DNA from: an uncultured Eubacterium sp.
Lineage (GTDB): Bacteria; Bacillota; Clostridia; Lachnospirales; Lachnospiraceae
Reading direction: 5' to 3'
Assembly (NCBI GenBank): GCA_900548465.1
Contig: URKY01000038.1
Coordinates: 1 to 22,928, forward strand
Length of the DNA: 22,928 nt
A program made the translations under genes and the position numbers. A model generated the notes under the pieces. The model saw only the letters and a list, made by a program, of their open reading frames with translations, did not search any database and was not told where the DNA came from. This document shows positions 15,250 to 22,554 of the stretch, one piece after another; the stretch's first letter is position 1; each line of letters starts with the position of its first letter.

Positions 15250-15716
15250 CTTCCACGACCTCCCAAAAACGGTTTATCTAACTGCTCAAAAATAGTTCCC
15301 CGTTCAAGAGCCTTTTCCATGCAATAAATGTCTTCCCATTTCTGCCATGGAACATAAGACATTCCCGGAGCCATTTTGTCAACATGCTCTGTTCCAATGT
15401 CACAGCCATCCATTCGGCAACCGCAATTTACATTTGTTGTTCCAACACTGCCACAGGATTTTCTATCCTGTGAATTCATTTCTCTGTTGTTGCAGGTATT
15501 TCCCATATTTCGATTCATACCACAATTACCACGGTTCATATTGCGATTCATGTTGCAATTTCTGCTTTCAGTAGCTCTACTCATCCCACAGTTATCATTT
15601 CTGTTCATATTGCAACAGGTATTATCTCTGTTATTTCTGTTCATATTACAATTAGTATTTCTGCAAACATTTCGATTCATGTTGCAATTCATACCGTCAT
15701 TCATATTGCAGCCCAT
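15246..15716 (-). CDS. cotJA: CotJA spore-coat protein with Cys/Asn/Met-rich N-terminal extension
   Basis: The last 45 residues or so are the CotJA family domain: KMAPGMSYVPWQKWEDIYCM, then EKALERGTIFEQLDKPFLG. The family is normally about 60-80 aa. Here about 105 extra residues precede it, made almost only of Asn, Met, Cys, Arg and Gly. The unit CNMNRN and close variants (CGMNRN, NMNRG) recur, with about 14 cysteines spaced mostly 5-11 residues apart. No signal peptide is seen, as expected for a protein made in the mother cell. The Cys-rich tail suggests disulphide cross-linking or metal binding in the coat (inference). It is the first gene of cotJABC, with AAGGAAG before the ATG and a sigma-E-like promoter upstream. 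Confidence 0.9.
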   Translation of the reverse strand: MGCNMNDGMNCNMNRNVCRNTNCNMNRNNRDNTCCNMNRNDNCGMSRATESRNCNMNRNMNRGNCGMNRNMGNTCNNREMNSQDRKSCGSVGTTNVNCGCRMDGCDIGTEHVDKMAPGMSYVPWQKWEDIYCMEKALERGTIFEQLDKPFLGGRGR

Positions 15717-15751
15717 TTAATACTTCCTTTTCTTTTTTGTCTTACATTATT

Positions 15752-15779
15752 AATGTATGCCACTATTCACTTGATGTTC
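15752..15779 (-). promoter_or_regulatory. Putative sigma-E promoter of cotJABC
   Basis: The minus strand reads GAACATC (15773-15779), 13 bp, CATACATT (15752-15759). The -10 fits the sigma-E consensus CATACANT exactly and the -35 fits in part. The cotJ operon of Bacillus subtilis is under sigma-E control. The divergent rightward promoter at 15792-15820 is of sigma-A type. Confidence 0.55.
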
Positions 15780-15791
15780 AAAATATTCATA

Positions 15792-15820
15792 TTGGTTTTT
15801 GTCAAATTTTGGGGTATACT
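15792..15820 (+). promoter_or_regulatory. Promoter of the phosphofructokinase gene
   Basis: TTGGTT (15792-15797), 17 bp spacer, TATACT (15815-15820), about 60 bp before the start codon. Confidence 0.7.
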
Positions 15821-15879
15821 TTATATGATATTTTTAACGAAAAAATTGTCACAACATGTGTGACAGAATGGAGATTTAT

Positions 15880-17124
15880 ATGAGAAATTGCTTAGTTGCC
15901 CAGTCAGGTGGTCCAACAGTTGCTATTAATTCCAGCCTTGCCGGCGTAATACAGGGTGCTATTGACAGCAAAGAATTTGATACTGTTTACGGTTCCCTTA
16001 ACGGAGTTCAGGGGCTTCTTAATGGCAGACTAATGAACCTTTCAGAAAAAGTAGCTGAAATTCCTATGTTTATTGAACTTTTAAAGAAGTCGCCTTCAAT
16101 GTATTTAGGCTCATGCCGCTATCAGTTGCCGGACTATTCAGAAGATGATGCACCTTATGCATATATTTTTAATAAATTTGATCAATATGATATTGATGCC
16201 TTTTTCTATATCGGTGGAAATGACTCAATGGATACTGTAGATAAGTTAAGCACATACGCTAAAAAAGTTGGAAATGACATTAAGATTATTGGAATTCCAA
16301 AGACAATTGATAATGATTTATGTGTTACAGACCATACACCGGGATATGGTTCAGCTGCAAAATATGTAGCATCCACACTTTTAGAAATTGGTCATGACAC
16401 TTCAATTTATCCTATTAATAGCGTAACTATTGTAGAAATTATGGGACGTGATGCCGGTTGGCTTACTGGAGCTTCTGTTCTTGCCAGAAATAAATACAAC
16501 TTTGCACCACACCTTATTTATTTACCGGAGGTTCCTTTTGTGGAAGAGGAATTTATTGAGGATGTAAAAGCAGCAATGGATAGATATAACAATGTTGTTA
16601 TTGCTGTTTCAGAGGGAATTAAAGATAAAGATGGCAATTACGTTAGTGCCACAACTGCTGTGGAAGATACATTCGGTCACAGCCAGTTAAGCGGTACAGG
16701 AAAATGTCTTGAATACATTATTAAGCAGAACATTCAGGTTAAGGTCCGTTCCGTTGAAATTAATATTCTTCAGCGAAGCGCAGCTCATATGTCTTCAATA
16801 ACTGACATCGGTGAGGCATTCAGACTCGGACGCCATGCAGTTCAATCTGCGCTTGATGGCAAAACCGGAATTATGGTAACAGCTATACGTAAGAGCAATG
16901 AGCCTTATGCTGTTAATATGGGTGAAACAGATGTAAAAAATGTTGCAGGACTTGTTAAACACGTTCCCCGTGAATGGATCAACGAACGAGGCAATGATGT
17001 AACGCAGGAATTTATTGACTATGCTTATCCATTGATTATTGGCGAGCCTGTAGTTAAATATCAGAGAGGCATTCCTGATTATTTGGATATATCACATTTA
17101 TTCCCAAATAAATTTGATGAATAA
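15880..17124 (+). CDS. 6-phosphofructokinase, probably PPi-dependent
   Basis: The product is 414 aa from the preferred ATG; ATGGAGATTTATATG puts GGAG before it, whereas the upstream ATG at 15856 lacks a site. It belongs to the PfkA/PFP fold: AQSGGPTVAINSSLAG (phosphoryl-donor loop), IGGNDSMDT (residues 111-118), IGIPKTIDND (137-146, catalytic Asp144) and EIMGRDAGWL. Position 115 is Asp and position 141 is Lys, the two changes (for Gly104 and Gly124 of E. coli Pfk) that mark PPi-dependent enzymes. The residue before Asp115 is Asn where most enzymes have Asp. It phosphorylates fructose 6-phosphate at C1, reversibly if PPi is used. It is monocistronic, with a sigma-A promoter and a strong terminator. 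Confidence 0.92.
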   Translation: MRNCLVAQSGGPTVAINSSLAGVIQGAIDSKEFDTVYGSLNGVQGLLNGRLMNLSEKVAEIPMFIELLKKSPSMYLGSCRYQLPDYSEDDAPYAYIFNKFDQYDIDAFFYIGGNDSMDTVDKLSTYAKKVGNDIKIIGIPKTIDNDLCVTDHTPGYGSAAKYVASTLLEIGHDTSIYPINSVTIVEIMGRDAGWLTGASVLARNKYNFAPHLIYLPEVPFVEEEFIEDVKAAMDRYNNVVIAVSEGIKDKDGNYVSATTAVEDTFGHSQLSGTGKCLEYIIKQNIQVKVRSVEINILQRSAAHMSSITDIGEAFRLGRHAVQSALDGKTGIMVTAIRKSNEPYAVNMGETDVKNVAGLVKHVPREWINERGNDVTQEFIDYAYPLIIGEPVVKYQRGIPDYLDISHLFPNKFDE

Positions 17125-17143
17125 TATTTGTGGGTATAATTAT

Positions 17144-17171
17144 CCCCTCCTGCATTTGCAGGAGGGGTTTT
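17144..17171. terminator. Strong terminator between convergent genes
   Basis: CCCCTCCTGCA (17144-17154) and TGCAGGAGGGG (17157-17167) form a perfect 11-bp stem with a two-base loop, followed rightward by TTTTGCTTT. Leftward the tail is ATAATTAT, less T-rich but possibly sufficient for the convergent amidase transcript. Confidence 0.9.
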
Positions 17172-17204
17172 GCTTTGAATAAATGTGAGATGGCTTGGGA
17201 TTAT

Positions 17205-18560
17205 CTATCGTTTCTTCAACTTTCCTGTTTTCCTGCTGAACACGTATTTCCTACCATTAATGCGCTGTTTTCCTTTAAGCATTCCCTTGGTCTTTGAGAA
17301 ATAATATTTAGCATTCTTATATGTTACCCAGCCATTCTTACGCTTACCTTTCTTATCGAAATAATAACTTCTCACGCCATCGGAATAAATTCTATTAGTA
17401 ATGACCGTTCCATTACCTTTAGCAAGATAACTTTTGCTTTTCACGGTAAACCATCCGGTTTTCATTTCGCCTGTTTTTGTATCTAAATAGAAGAGGTCCT
17501 TTCCGATTTTTATAAAGCCCTTTCCCATTTTTGCGGTTTTCGAATCAAAGTGGTACCACTTGCCATCTTTTTTTACCCAACCGGAAATTTTGTTGCCTTC
17601 ATTATCTATAAAATATGTGTTTTTAGAAGTTTTCTTGAAATCTCCCTCAATATTTGGTGTTGACAAACTATGATAAGTTGCAATTCCTTTGGCATCAGCA
17701 ACTCCCAAGGCTTTTCGCTTGGCTGAAGTTTTAAAGAAATTATTGCAGTCATTTTCATTAGTAATATAGCCGTGTTCAACAATAAGACTCGGTATTTTGT
17801 TAAGCACCCCTTCCCTTACTATAGAATAATAATCCGCCTTTGCACCGTTTTTGTAGCGGGTGTTCTTTAACTTTCTAAGCCAAAATCCCTCACTCTTAAT
17901 GCCAAGGGATTTCAAATTCTTCAGAATCACCTTTCCTAACGCCTTTGTATTAGTGCTTACAAAACTGTTGTATCCGGAGTTGTATGCAGCCAAAATCATT
18001 GCCCCGCTTCTATTGGGATCCGGATCAGAATTTACATGGAAACTTACAAGGAAATCCGCCCCTAGTCTTTGAGACAAATGATTTCTTGCGGTAAGACAAT
18101 CCCCAAGCATCAAACTTTTCAGACAATTGTTGTTAGTTCTTGTCATATGGACAGTAACATCTGAATATGTATCAAGGTAATTTCTGCATGCCTTGGCAAT
18201 GTCCAGGTTAATCTTTTCTTCCTTTAAGCCGTGACCTCTGGCGCCTATGTGCTTTTTGCAATGTCCTGCGTCAAGCAGAAGAACCTTTGCCTTGGCCGGA
18301 TTAAGTTTTGACGCCTTAATCTTTCCTGTTCCTGTGGCAGGTGTCTGACTACCGATTGTTGTAACTGCAACTGTAGTTTCCTGCTGATTTTTTCCTGTTG
18401 TAGGATTTTCAGTAGTCTGTACCTGAGATTTTGTAGTTTCTTCAATTGTATTTCTGCCGGCATTTTTGGCATTTACCCCTGTGCTAAACATTATCAATAC
18501 TCCAACCAAAATTAACATAGGTATAATGCTGATATTTTTTAATCTATTTTTGTATTTCAT
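17205..18560 (-). CDS. Secreted N-acetylmuramoyl-L-alanine amidase with cell-wall-binding repeats
   Basis: The 451-aa protein has a signal peptide (basic start, hydrophobic residues about 11-28, cleavage near GVNA-KN). A Thr/Gln-rich linker runs to about residue 90. An Amidase_3 domain follows (about 93-300): LLLDAGHCKKHIGARGHGLK with the Zn His at about 100, VSFHVNS with the second His at about 175, and the catalytic-type Glu in LIVEHGYITNEND. The C-terminal 150 residues hold about six aromatic repeats (NEGNKISGWVKKDGKWYHFD, TKTGEMKTGWFTV) of the choline/cell-wall-binding type. It would cut the bond between muramic acid and the stem peptide and bind the wall. The start lies 18 bp after the preceding gene, so the two are probably cotranscribed. 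GGAG precedes the ATG. Confidence 0.93.
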   Translation of the reverse strand: MKYKNRLKNISIIPMLILVGVLIMFSTGVNAKNAGRNTIEETTKSQVQTTENPTTGKNQQETTVAVTTIGSQTPATGTGKIKASKLNPAKAKVLLLDAGHCKKHIGARGHGLKEEKINLDIAKACRNYLDTYSDVTVHMTRTNNNCLKSLMLGDCLTARNHLSQRLGADFLVSFHVNSDPDPNRSGAMILAAYNSGYNSFVSTNTKALGKVILKNLKSLGIKSEGFWLRKLKNTRYKNGAKADYYSIVREGVLNKIPSLIVEHGYITNENDCNNFFKTSAKRKALGVADAKGIATYHSLSTPNIEGDFKKTSKNTYFIDNEGNKISGWVKKDGKWYHFDSKTAKMGKGFIKIGKDLFYLDTKTGEMKTGWFTVKSKSYLAKGNGTVITNRIYSDGVRSYYFDKKGKRKNGWVTYKNAKYYFSKTKGMLKGKQRINGRKYVFSRKTGKLKKR

Positions 18561-18578
18561 TATGCATGCTCCATTTTT

Positions 18579-19673
18579 CTATTTTAATTTGAACTTCATA
18601 AATACCGGTTCGTGATCCGAATAAAGAAATCCTGTGCTTTTCACTGTATAATCCGTCATTTCAACATTATCGGAAATAATGAATCCATCCAAAATACATG
18701 TAAATGTTTTGCCCGGTATATATTCCGTATCATCATTTCTGTTAGAATCTGCGAGATTGTCATACTTATCCTTTGACAATTTATCCATTGCAAAGGAAAG
18801 TCCCTTCGGCATTTTGCTTCTTGGGAAAGGGTATGCCCAGCTTTCATGCTTAACGCTGTCATCCTCTGCCAGCTTCAGGTCGTGGTTAAAATCGCCACCA
18901 CAAATAACATAGTTTCCCTTGTCTATTTCGGACTTCATGTCATTAAACAGCATAGAGGTCTGACCCTGCCTTATGGCATCACTATTACCGTAGGCTGACA
19001 TATGTACCGCATAAATAACCAGTTCTTTTCCATTGTCCACATTTACCCTGCTTACACTGTAGCATCTGTCCAAATCCAATATCTTCGAAAAACTTGTGGA
19101 TATAGGGAAACTTCTTCTAAGTGCCGAAGTAATTTCATATTTTGAATAAACGCTAATTCCTGAATATGACTTTCCAATAGGCTCATTAAACGGATAAAAT
19201 AAATATGCCGAATCGTAATTTACGGCAAAGTCCTGAAAATAGCCGTCAAATTTCTTATTAATAAGATTTTCCTGACTGACATGGTAACTTCTTGTGGAAT
19301 CTCTGTCCACTTCCTCGAAAATCATAAAGTCAGGATTTTCACTTTTGGCAAGTTGTGCCGCTCCATTTATGGCATCGATGCCTGACTGCTTACTGAAGCA
19401 ACGGGAATACTTTCCACCATCCATAAAAAAACTATAATCCGGAGTGTATGCTCCAAATCCCACATTATAAGTTCCTGCGGTGTACTCAACATTCCTTGAA
19501 ACTGTAGTGCCTGCTCCTGCATTTAGCGAATTGACTTTCAGGGACTGCTTATCCTCTATTCTATGATAGCTTCCGAATACATAAATAACATAAGCTATAA
19601 CCACCAGCAAAAGTACCGCTATGATTGATAATATTGTTATTAAAATTTTCTTTTTTGTAGTCCATTTTTTCAT
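18579..19673 (-). CDS. Membrane-anchored endonuclease/exonuclease/phosphatase-family protein
   Basis: The 364-aa protein has a lysine-rich N-terminus and one hydrophobic segment (about residues 10-33). The catalytic domain would therefore lie outside the membrane. Motifs of the EEP (DNase I/exonuclease III) superfamily are in order: GTYNVGFG, the metal-binding Glu in FMIFEEVDRD, YAVHMSAYGNS, GGDFNHDL and the C-terminal SDHEPVFMKF. This superfamily includes nucleases and phosphodiesterases acting on lipids or sugar phosphates, and the sequence does not tell which. The operon with a wall amidase points to an extracellular role. I see no clear promoter in the region upstream. Confidence 0.9.
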   Translation of the reverse strand: MKKWTTKKKILITILSIIAVLLLVVIAYVIYVFGSYHRIEDKQSLKVNSLNAGAGTTVSRNVEYTAGTYNVGFGAYTPDYSFFMDGGKYSRCFSKQSGIDAINGAAQLAKSENPDFMIFEEVDRDSTRSYHVSQENLINKKFDGYFQDFAVNYDSAYLFYPFNEPIGKSYSGISVYSKYEITSALRRSFPISTSFSKILDLDRCYSVSRVNVDNGKELVIYAVHMSAYGNSDAIRQGQTSMLFNDMKSEIDKGNYVICGGDFNHDLKLAEDDSVKHESWAYPFPRSKMPKGLSFAMDKLSKDKYDNLADSNRNDDTEYIPGKTFTCILDGFIISDNVEMTDYTVKSTGFLYSDHEPVFMKFKLK

Positions 19674-20015
19674 CTTTGATCTCCTAAAATATTTGGTAAG
19701 TTTGGTTGATAAATCCCATGTGGTATTGAGATTTATGCAAAATTTGTCTTGTATATTATGGTACTACAATGTGGGGTGGGTGTAAATAAAAATGTGGGAG
19801 TGGGAAGATGAGTGGGTGGTATGAGTTGTTCTAGGGAATTTTTACGTATCTTTGTTAAAATGCATTTTTATTTGCTTAAGATTACTGCATCTAATCACGT
19901 ATTTATGTCAATAACTTAAACTAGTAGTTAATCTTTACTTCATTTTTTAAATTTTCACTTTCCCGTCATAAAGCAACATATCTTGGATTTTTTCATTAAT
20001 GTCCTTTCAGGTATT
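19674..20015. other. Gap without a gene; G-rich stretch
   Basis: This stretch is A+T-rich except for 19771-19819, where five runs of three or four G (19773, 19778, 19796, 19802, 19814) lie on the plus strand. I see no open frame with a ribosome binding site and no recognisable RNA. It marks the left boundary of the accessory part of the window. Confidence 0.5.
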
Positions 20016-20049
20016 AAAAAAAACACCTAGTCTTATGATTGACCAGATG
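20016..20049 (-). terminator. Terminator of the 60-aa gene
   Basis: On the minus strand CATCTGGTC (20041-20049), loop AATCATAA, GACTAGGTG (20024-20032) form a 9-bp stem with two G-T pairs, followed by eight T. It begins five bases after the stop codon of the small gene. Confidence 0.75.
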
Positions 20050-20053
20050 GTAT

Positions 20054-20236
20054 TTAGGAATTTAAACTTTCTGCAAAATCCCATTGTTCTTTTCCTAAAC
20101 GTCTATATTCTTCTAACTTTTCAGCGGTATTACTCGGAGCATTCTCAACTATTTCCATTCCTTTTGATGTAATCTTTAAAAATGGTGCTATTTCGTCCCA
20201 AATCTGTTTCATCTCCAGAGTGTCAGGCAACCTCAT
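20054..20236 (-). CDS. Hypothetical 60-aa protein
   Basis: I do not recognise the 60-aa product. It is hydrophilic, probably helical, with no cysteine and no signal peptide: MRLPDTLEMKQIWDEIAPFL, then a Lys/Glu-rich half ending EQWDFAESLNS. TAGGAGAG precedes the ATG at 20236. The gene starts five bases after the stop of a headless upstream fragment (20242-20421), as if it were the last gene of an operon whose front was lost. A promoter-like sequence within that fragment and a terminator directly after the stop support a transcript. No function is proposed. Confidence 0.55.
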   Translation of the reverse strand: MRLPDTLEMKQIWDEIAPFLKITSKGMEIVENAPSNTAEKLEEYRRLGKEQWDFAESLNS

Positions 20237-20241
20237 TCAAA

Positions 20242-20421
20242 TCACTCTCCTAACAATTTCTCTACTCTGTATTCAGTATGTATTTTATCATATTTACCTT
20301 TAGCATACTGACTATTTGTGTAATTGCTAATTTCATTGACATTATAACTCTTCTCATATAAGTATGGCAATATTTTTCTTTGATTCACACCTAATACCTT
20401 AAAGTTATTCGCTAGCGTCAA
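20242..20421 (-). pseudogene. Headless 3' fragment of an unrecognised gene
   Basis: An open frame of 59 codons ends at a stop at 20242-20244. It reads ...NNFKVLGVNQRKILPYLYEK, then SYNVNEISNYTNSQYAKGKY, ending HTEYRVEKLLGE. It has normal coding character, but the only possible start is a TTG at 20421 without a ribosome binding site, directly after an in-frame stop. It ends just before the ATG of the 60-aa gene, as in an operon. I read it as the C-terminal end of a longer protein cut at about 20420. The family is not recognised. Confidence 0.5.
20341..20370 (-). promoter_or_regulatory. Promoter-like sequence upstream of the 60-aa gene
   Basis: Minus strand TTGCCA (20365-20370), 18 bp spacer, TATAAT (20341-20346). 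It lies inside the gene fragment, about 105 bp before the ATG at 20236, and could drive the small gene. Confidence 0.45.
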
Positions 20422-20424
20422 TCA

Positions 20425-20608
20425 GGTTACTACTAAAGTAAATGTATATCCGGAAGAGCCATTTTTAAGAGAAGTGATAACTGAAAAGTATGAAACAGAG
20501 GAAGAAATTCGAGATAGAGAAGAGGCAGAGAGACTTAAGCGTGGTGAAGCATTGTTACAACAATTAAATGTAATGAAAATTAATCACGAACTATCTCAAA
20601 AAAATTAA
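20425..20608 (+). pseudogene. Headless 3' fragment of a second unrecognised gene
   Basis: The rightward frame reads QVTTKVNVYPEEPFLREVIT, then EKYETEEEIRDREEAERLKR, ending MKINHELSQKN before TAA at 20606-20608. The highly charged, helical composition looks like real coding sequence. No start codon with a ribosome binding site exists; upstream, the frame only continues as antisense of the leftward fragment to a TGA at 20381. It is the tail of a longer gene truncated at the same point as its leftward neighbour. Function unknown. Confidence 0.5.
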
Positions 20609-20616
20609 TAAAATTA

Positions 20617-20644
20617 TTGCAATTTTGCTCTTGCATGATATAAT
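20617..20644 (+). promoter_or_regulatory. Promoter of the zinc-ribbon gene
   Basis: TTGCAA (20617-20622), 16 bp spacer, TGATATAAT with a perfect -10 at 20639-20644 and a TG extension. The transcript would start about 18 bases before the ATG at 20669. Confidence 0.75.
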
Positions 20645-20668
20645 CCAGATAAAAGGAGAGGTTGGATT

Positions 20669-20983
20669 ATGAGAGTTGATAATTCCATTTGTGCCAATTG
20701 TTACAAAACAATAAAGATTACCGATAGAAGATGTAAATATTGTGGTTGTTTGCAATATGACGAAGAAAGTTGGAAGGACATATGCGAGGTTACAAAGGTA
20801 GCTTTAATGAATGATAGGATAGAAAAATCAAGGCAGGTTGTTCAACGACAGTCTAATCCAAAACAAAAGCGTAAACGTTTTAAAGAGTGGAGTGAAGAAG
20901 AACTGCTTGCTACAGGACTTTATCCTAAAAACGAATGTATCAAAATGGGATTAATTGCAAGAATTTTAGGCAAAAGAAAGTAA
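20669..20983 (+). CDS. Small zinc-ribbon protein
   Basis: The 104-aa protein has an N-terminal zinc ribbon, CANCYKTIKITDRRCKYCGC (two CxxC knuckles, residues 8-27), a helical acidic-to-basic middle, and a very basic segment (SNPKQKRKRFKEWSEEELLA). The C-terminus is IARILGKRK. A strong ribosome binding site (AAAGGAGAGG) precedes the ATG. The zinc ribbon and basic stretch suggest a nucleic-acid or protein-binding role, but no partner or pathway is visible. It is a single-gene unit with a consensus promoter and two terminators in tandem, within a region of gene fragments and IS debris. The family was not identified. Confidence 0.75.
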   Translation: MRVDNSICANCYKTIKITDRRCKYCGCLQYDEESWKDICEVTKVALMNDRIEKSRQVVQRQSNPKQKRKRFKEWSEEELLATGLYPKNECIKMGLIARILGKRK

Positions 20984-21002
20984 CATAAATAAAAAATAGT
21001 TT

Positions 21003-21030
21003 AGCACTGGTTTATTCCAGTGCTTTTTTT
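21003..21030 (+). terminator. First of two tandem terminators
   Basis: AGCACTGG (21003-21010), TTTATT loop, CCAGTGCT (21017-21024), then a run of T to 21030. Confidence 0.88.
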
Positions 21031-21055
21031 GGTGGGCTTATGCCCGCCTTTTTTT
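21031..21055 (+). terminator. Second tandem terminator
   Basis: GGTGGGC (21031-21037), TTAT loop, GCCCGCC (21042-21048), then seven T. It starts immediately after the T-run of the first, so rightward readthrough from the zinc-ribbon gene is doubly blocked. Confidence 0.85.
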
Positions 21056-21072
21056 ATTGTGAGGAAATTTAT

Positions 21073-21090
21073 ATGGCTAATAATATGTTG
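21073..21090 (+). pseudogene. Possible start of a gene cut off by the IS21 relic
   Basis: GAGGAAATTTATATG gives a good ribosome binding site and an ATG at 21073, followed by GCTAATAATATG (MANNM). The frame then runs into antisense istB sequence and stops after about 40 codons. It looks like the first codons of a native gene whose body was replaced by the insertion. Only the start signal is direct evidence. Confidence 0.3.
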
Positions 21091-22447
21091 AATATCTATT
21101 TCTTGCACATTCAACACCTATGGCTGTTGCCAGATGTGTTTTACCAACACCACTGGTTCCAACAAATAAGATGTTTTCATTTCTCTCTATAAAACCAAGA
21201 GACGTGAATTCCAACAATTCTTTTTTGTTTATTCCCGGTTGAAACGAAAAATCGAAGTCATCCATCTGCTTTAGATTTGTTTCTGCCATTTCAGATACGT
21301 CATCTTTATTGCTTATTACATTAGATAAAAGCTCGATATAGTGCTCTTTATTATAATTTAATTTTTTACTCGATATTTTATGGACGGCAATCTCTTCCGT
21401 GTTATAATAAATATGCAACTTATCAAAGGTTTGTCTAATATAGACATTTTTACCTATGTAAGCAGGCGGAACGGAATATTTGCTGTTTTTATAATTAATC
21501 ATAGAATCCTTCTGTACTTTGATTTGACGGTCGTGGAACAAATAAGATTCGATAACTTTCTGATTAGGTAAGGACTGCAGGTATTCCTTTTCTTTTTGGA
21601 ATAATAACAAAGGCGGCATGTTTGTAGCCTGACAAACACTTTTATTGATTCTTTCGTTTATGTTTTCAAGAATTAATATCAGTTCCTCTTCAGTTTCAAA
21701 CTCTCCTTCATGTAACAACCAACTTAGAAACTTATTAATGGTTTCAACTTTACCTTTGGTAAAAGGGTGCCTTGGTTTTGCGAGTCTTATTTTAAAATGA
21801 AAGTCATCAGCAAAGGCCTTCATCTGATTATTGACGTGCCTTCGCCCATCTTTTAAATCCACGACAGATGACATGTTGTCAAAAAGGATTTCTTTAGGTA
21901 CTCCACCCGTTGCTTTAAACGCAGAAATCAAGCAGCCTAATACATCCTGTCTTGTCTTTGTTGTTTTGTAAGTAAAGTGGCAGTATCTAGAATGCCCCAA
22001 TTTATAATCAAACACCTGAAAGGTGAAGATTTCTCCATAGCAGTTGGCAATATTCATGTTTTCTTTCCAATCTGCCTGTCCCTGTTGACCGGGGAGTGTC
22101 TCAAATCTGGGATGTCCCTTTGAATACTTCTTGGGTTTAATACCTTTTGTTTTAAGATATTTATTAAAGTTTGAGTAGGTTCCAATATCAGAATCTATCT
22201 CGTGAAATATAAACTCATACACTGAGCGAATAGTAGTTCCTTTAATTTGCAACTTTTCGCGTATAATTGTTTCATATTTATCTAGTTTGCTAGGCTTATT
22301 ACGATTTGTTGGTTTGCCATCGTATCCGTCATAGTATTTTTTGATGGTTCTACGATCCAAGTCATAAATCCTGGCTAGTTCTGAAAAGTTAGGTTTTGAA
22401 TCTGTTATTTTCAAGATTCTTAACTGTGTTAGTAGTATTTCATTCAT
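21077..22447 (-). pseudogene. istA: IS21-family transposase: IstA fused in frame to a truncated IstB
   Basis: The first 390 or so of 456 residues are IstA: an N-terminal helix-turn-helix (FSELARIYDLDRRTIKKYYD) and an rve/DDE integrase core with QGQADWKEN (first Asp), ILFDNMSSVVD (second Asp) and HPFTKGKVETINKFLSWLL (Glu). The Mu-type C-terminal region follows. The last 62 residues (from about 395, MDDFDFSFQPGINKKELLEF, then the P-loop GTSGVGKTHLATAIG) are internal IstB, the AAA+ helper ATPase. Normally istA and istB are separate genes. Here the end of istA and the first part of istB seem to be deleted, and istB stops at YSTYY just past its Walker A. The start is the ATG at 22447, since GGAGGTGA lies before it; an ATG at 22462 precedes that site. 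Transposition activity is unlikely. Confidence 0.88.
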
Positions 22448-22488
22448 GGTTGTCACCTCCATGAATAGATTAACATGCTACTTTGGAT

Positions 22489-22554
22489 TGTACATTTTTA
22501 TTTTCCATTAAATGTACATTTTTATAGTATCATTTACATTTATATACATTGACA
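22489..22554. repeat. IS21 right-end repeats
   Basis: TGTACATTTTTAT occurs at 22489-22501 and 22513-22525, a 24-base spacing, with weaker TTACATTTATAT and ATACATTGACA copies towards 22554. IS21 elements characteristically carry multiple such repeats at their ends as transposase-binding sites. Confidence 0.65.

Larger units (their letters stand above)
21077..22554 (-). mobile_element. Decayed IS21-family insertion sequence, left end missing
   Basis: The right terminus is taken as 22554, where the minus strand begins TGTCAATG, consistent with IS21 ends that start with TG. Repeats of TGTACATTTTTAT lie between it and istA. The left part (most of istB and the left inverted repeat) is gone; istB homology ends near 21085, right after the tandem terminators and a ribosome binding site. 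No target-site duplication can be checked. Confidence 0.8.
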
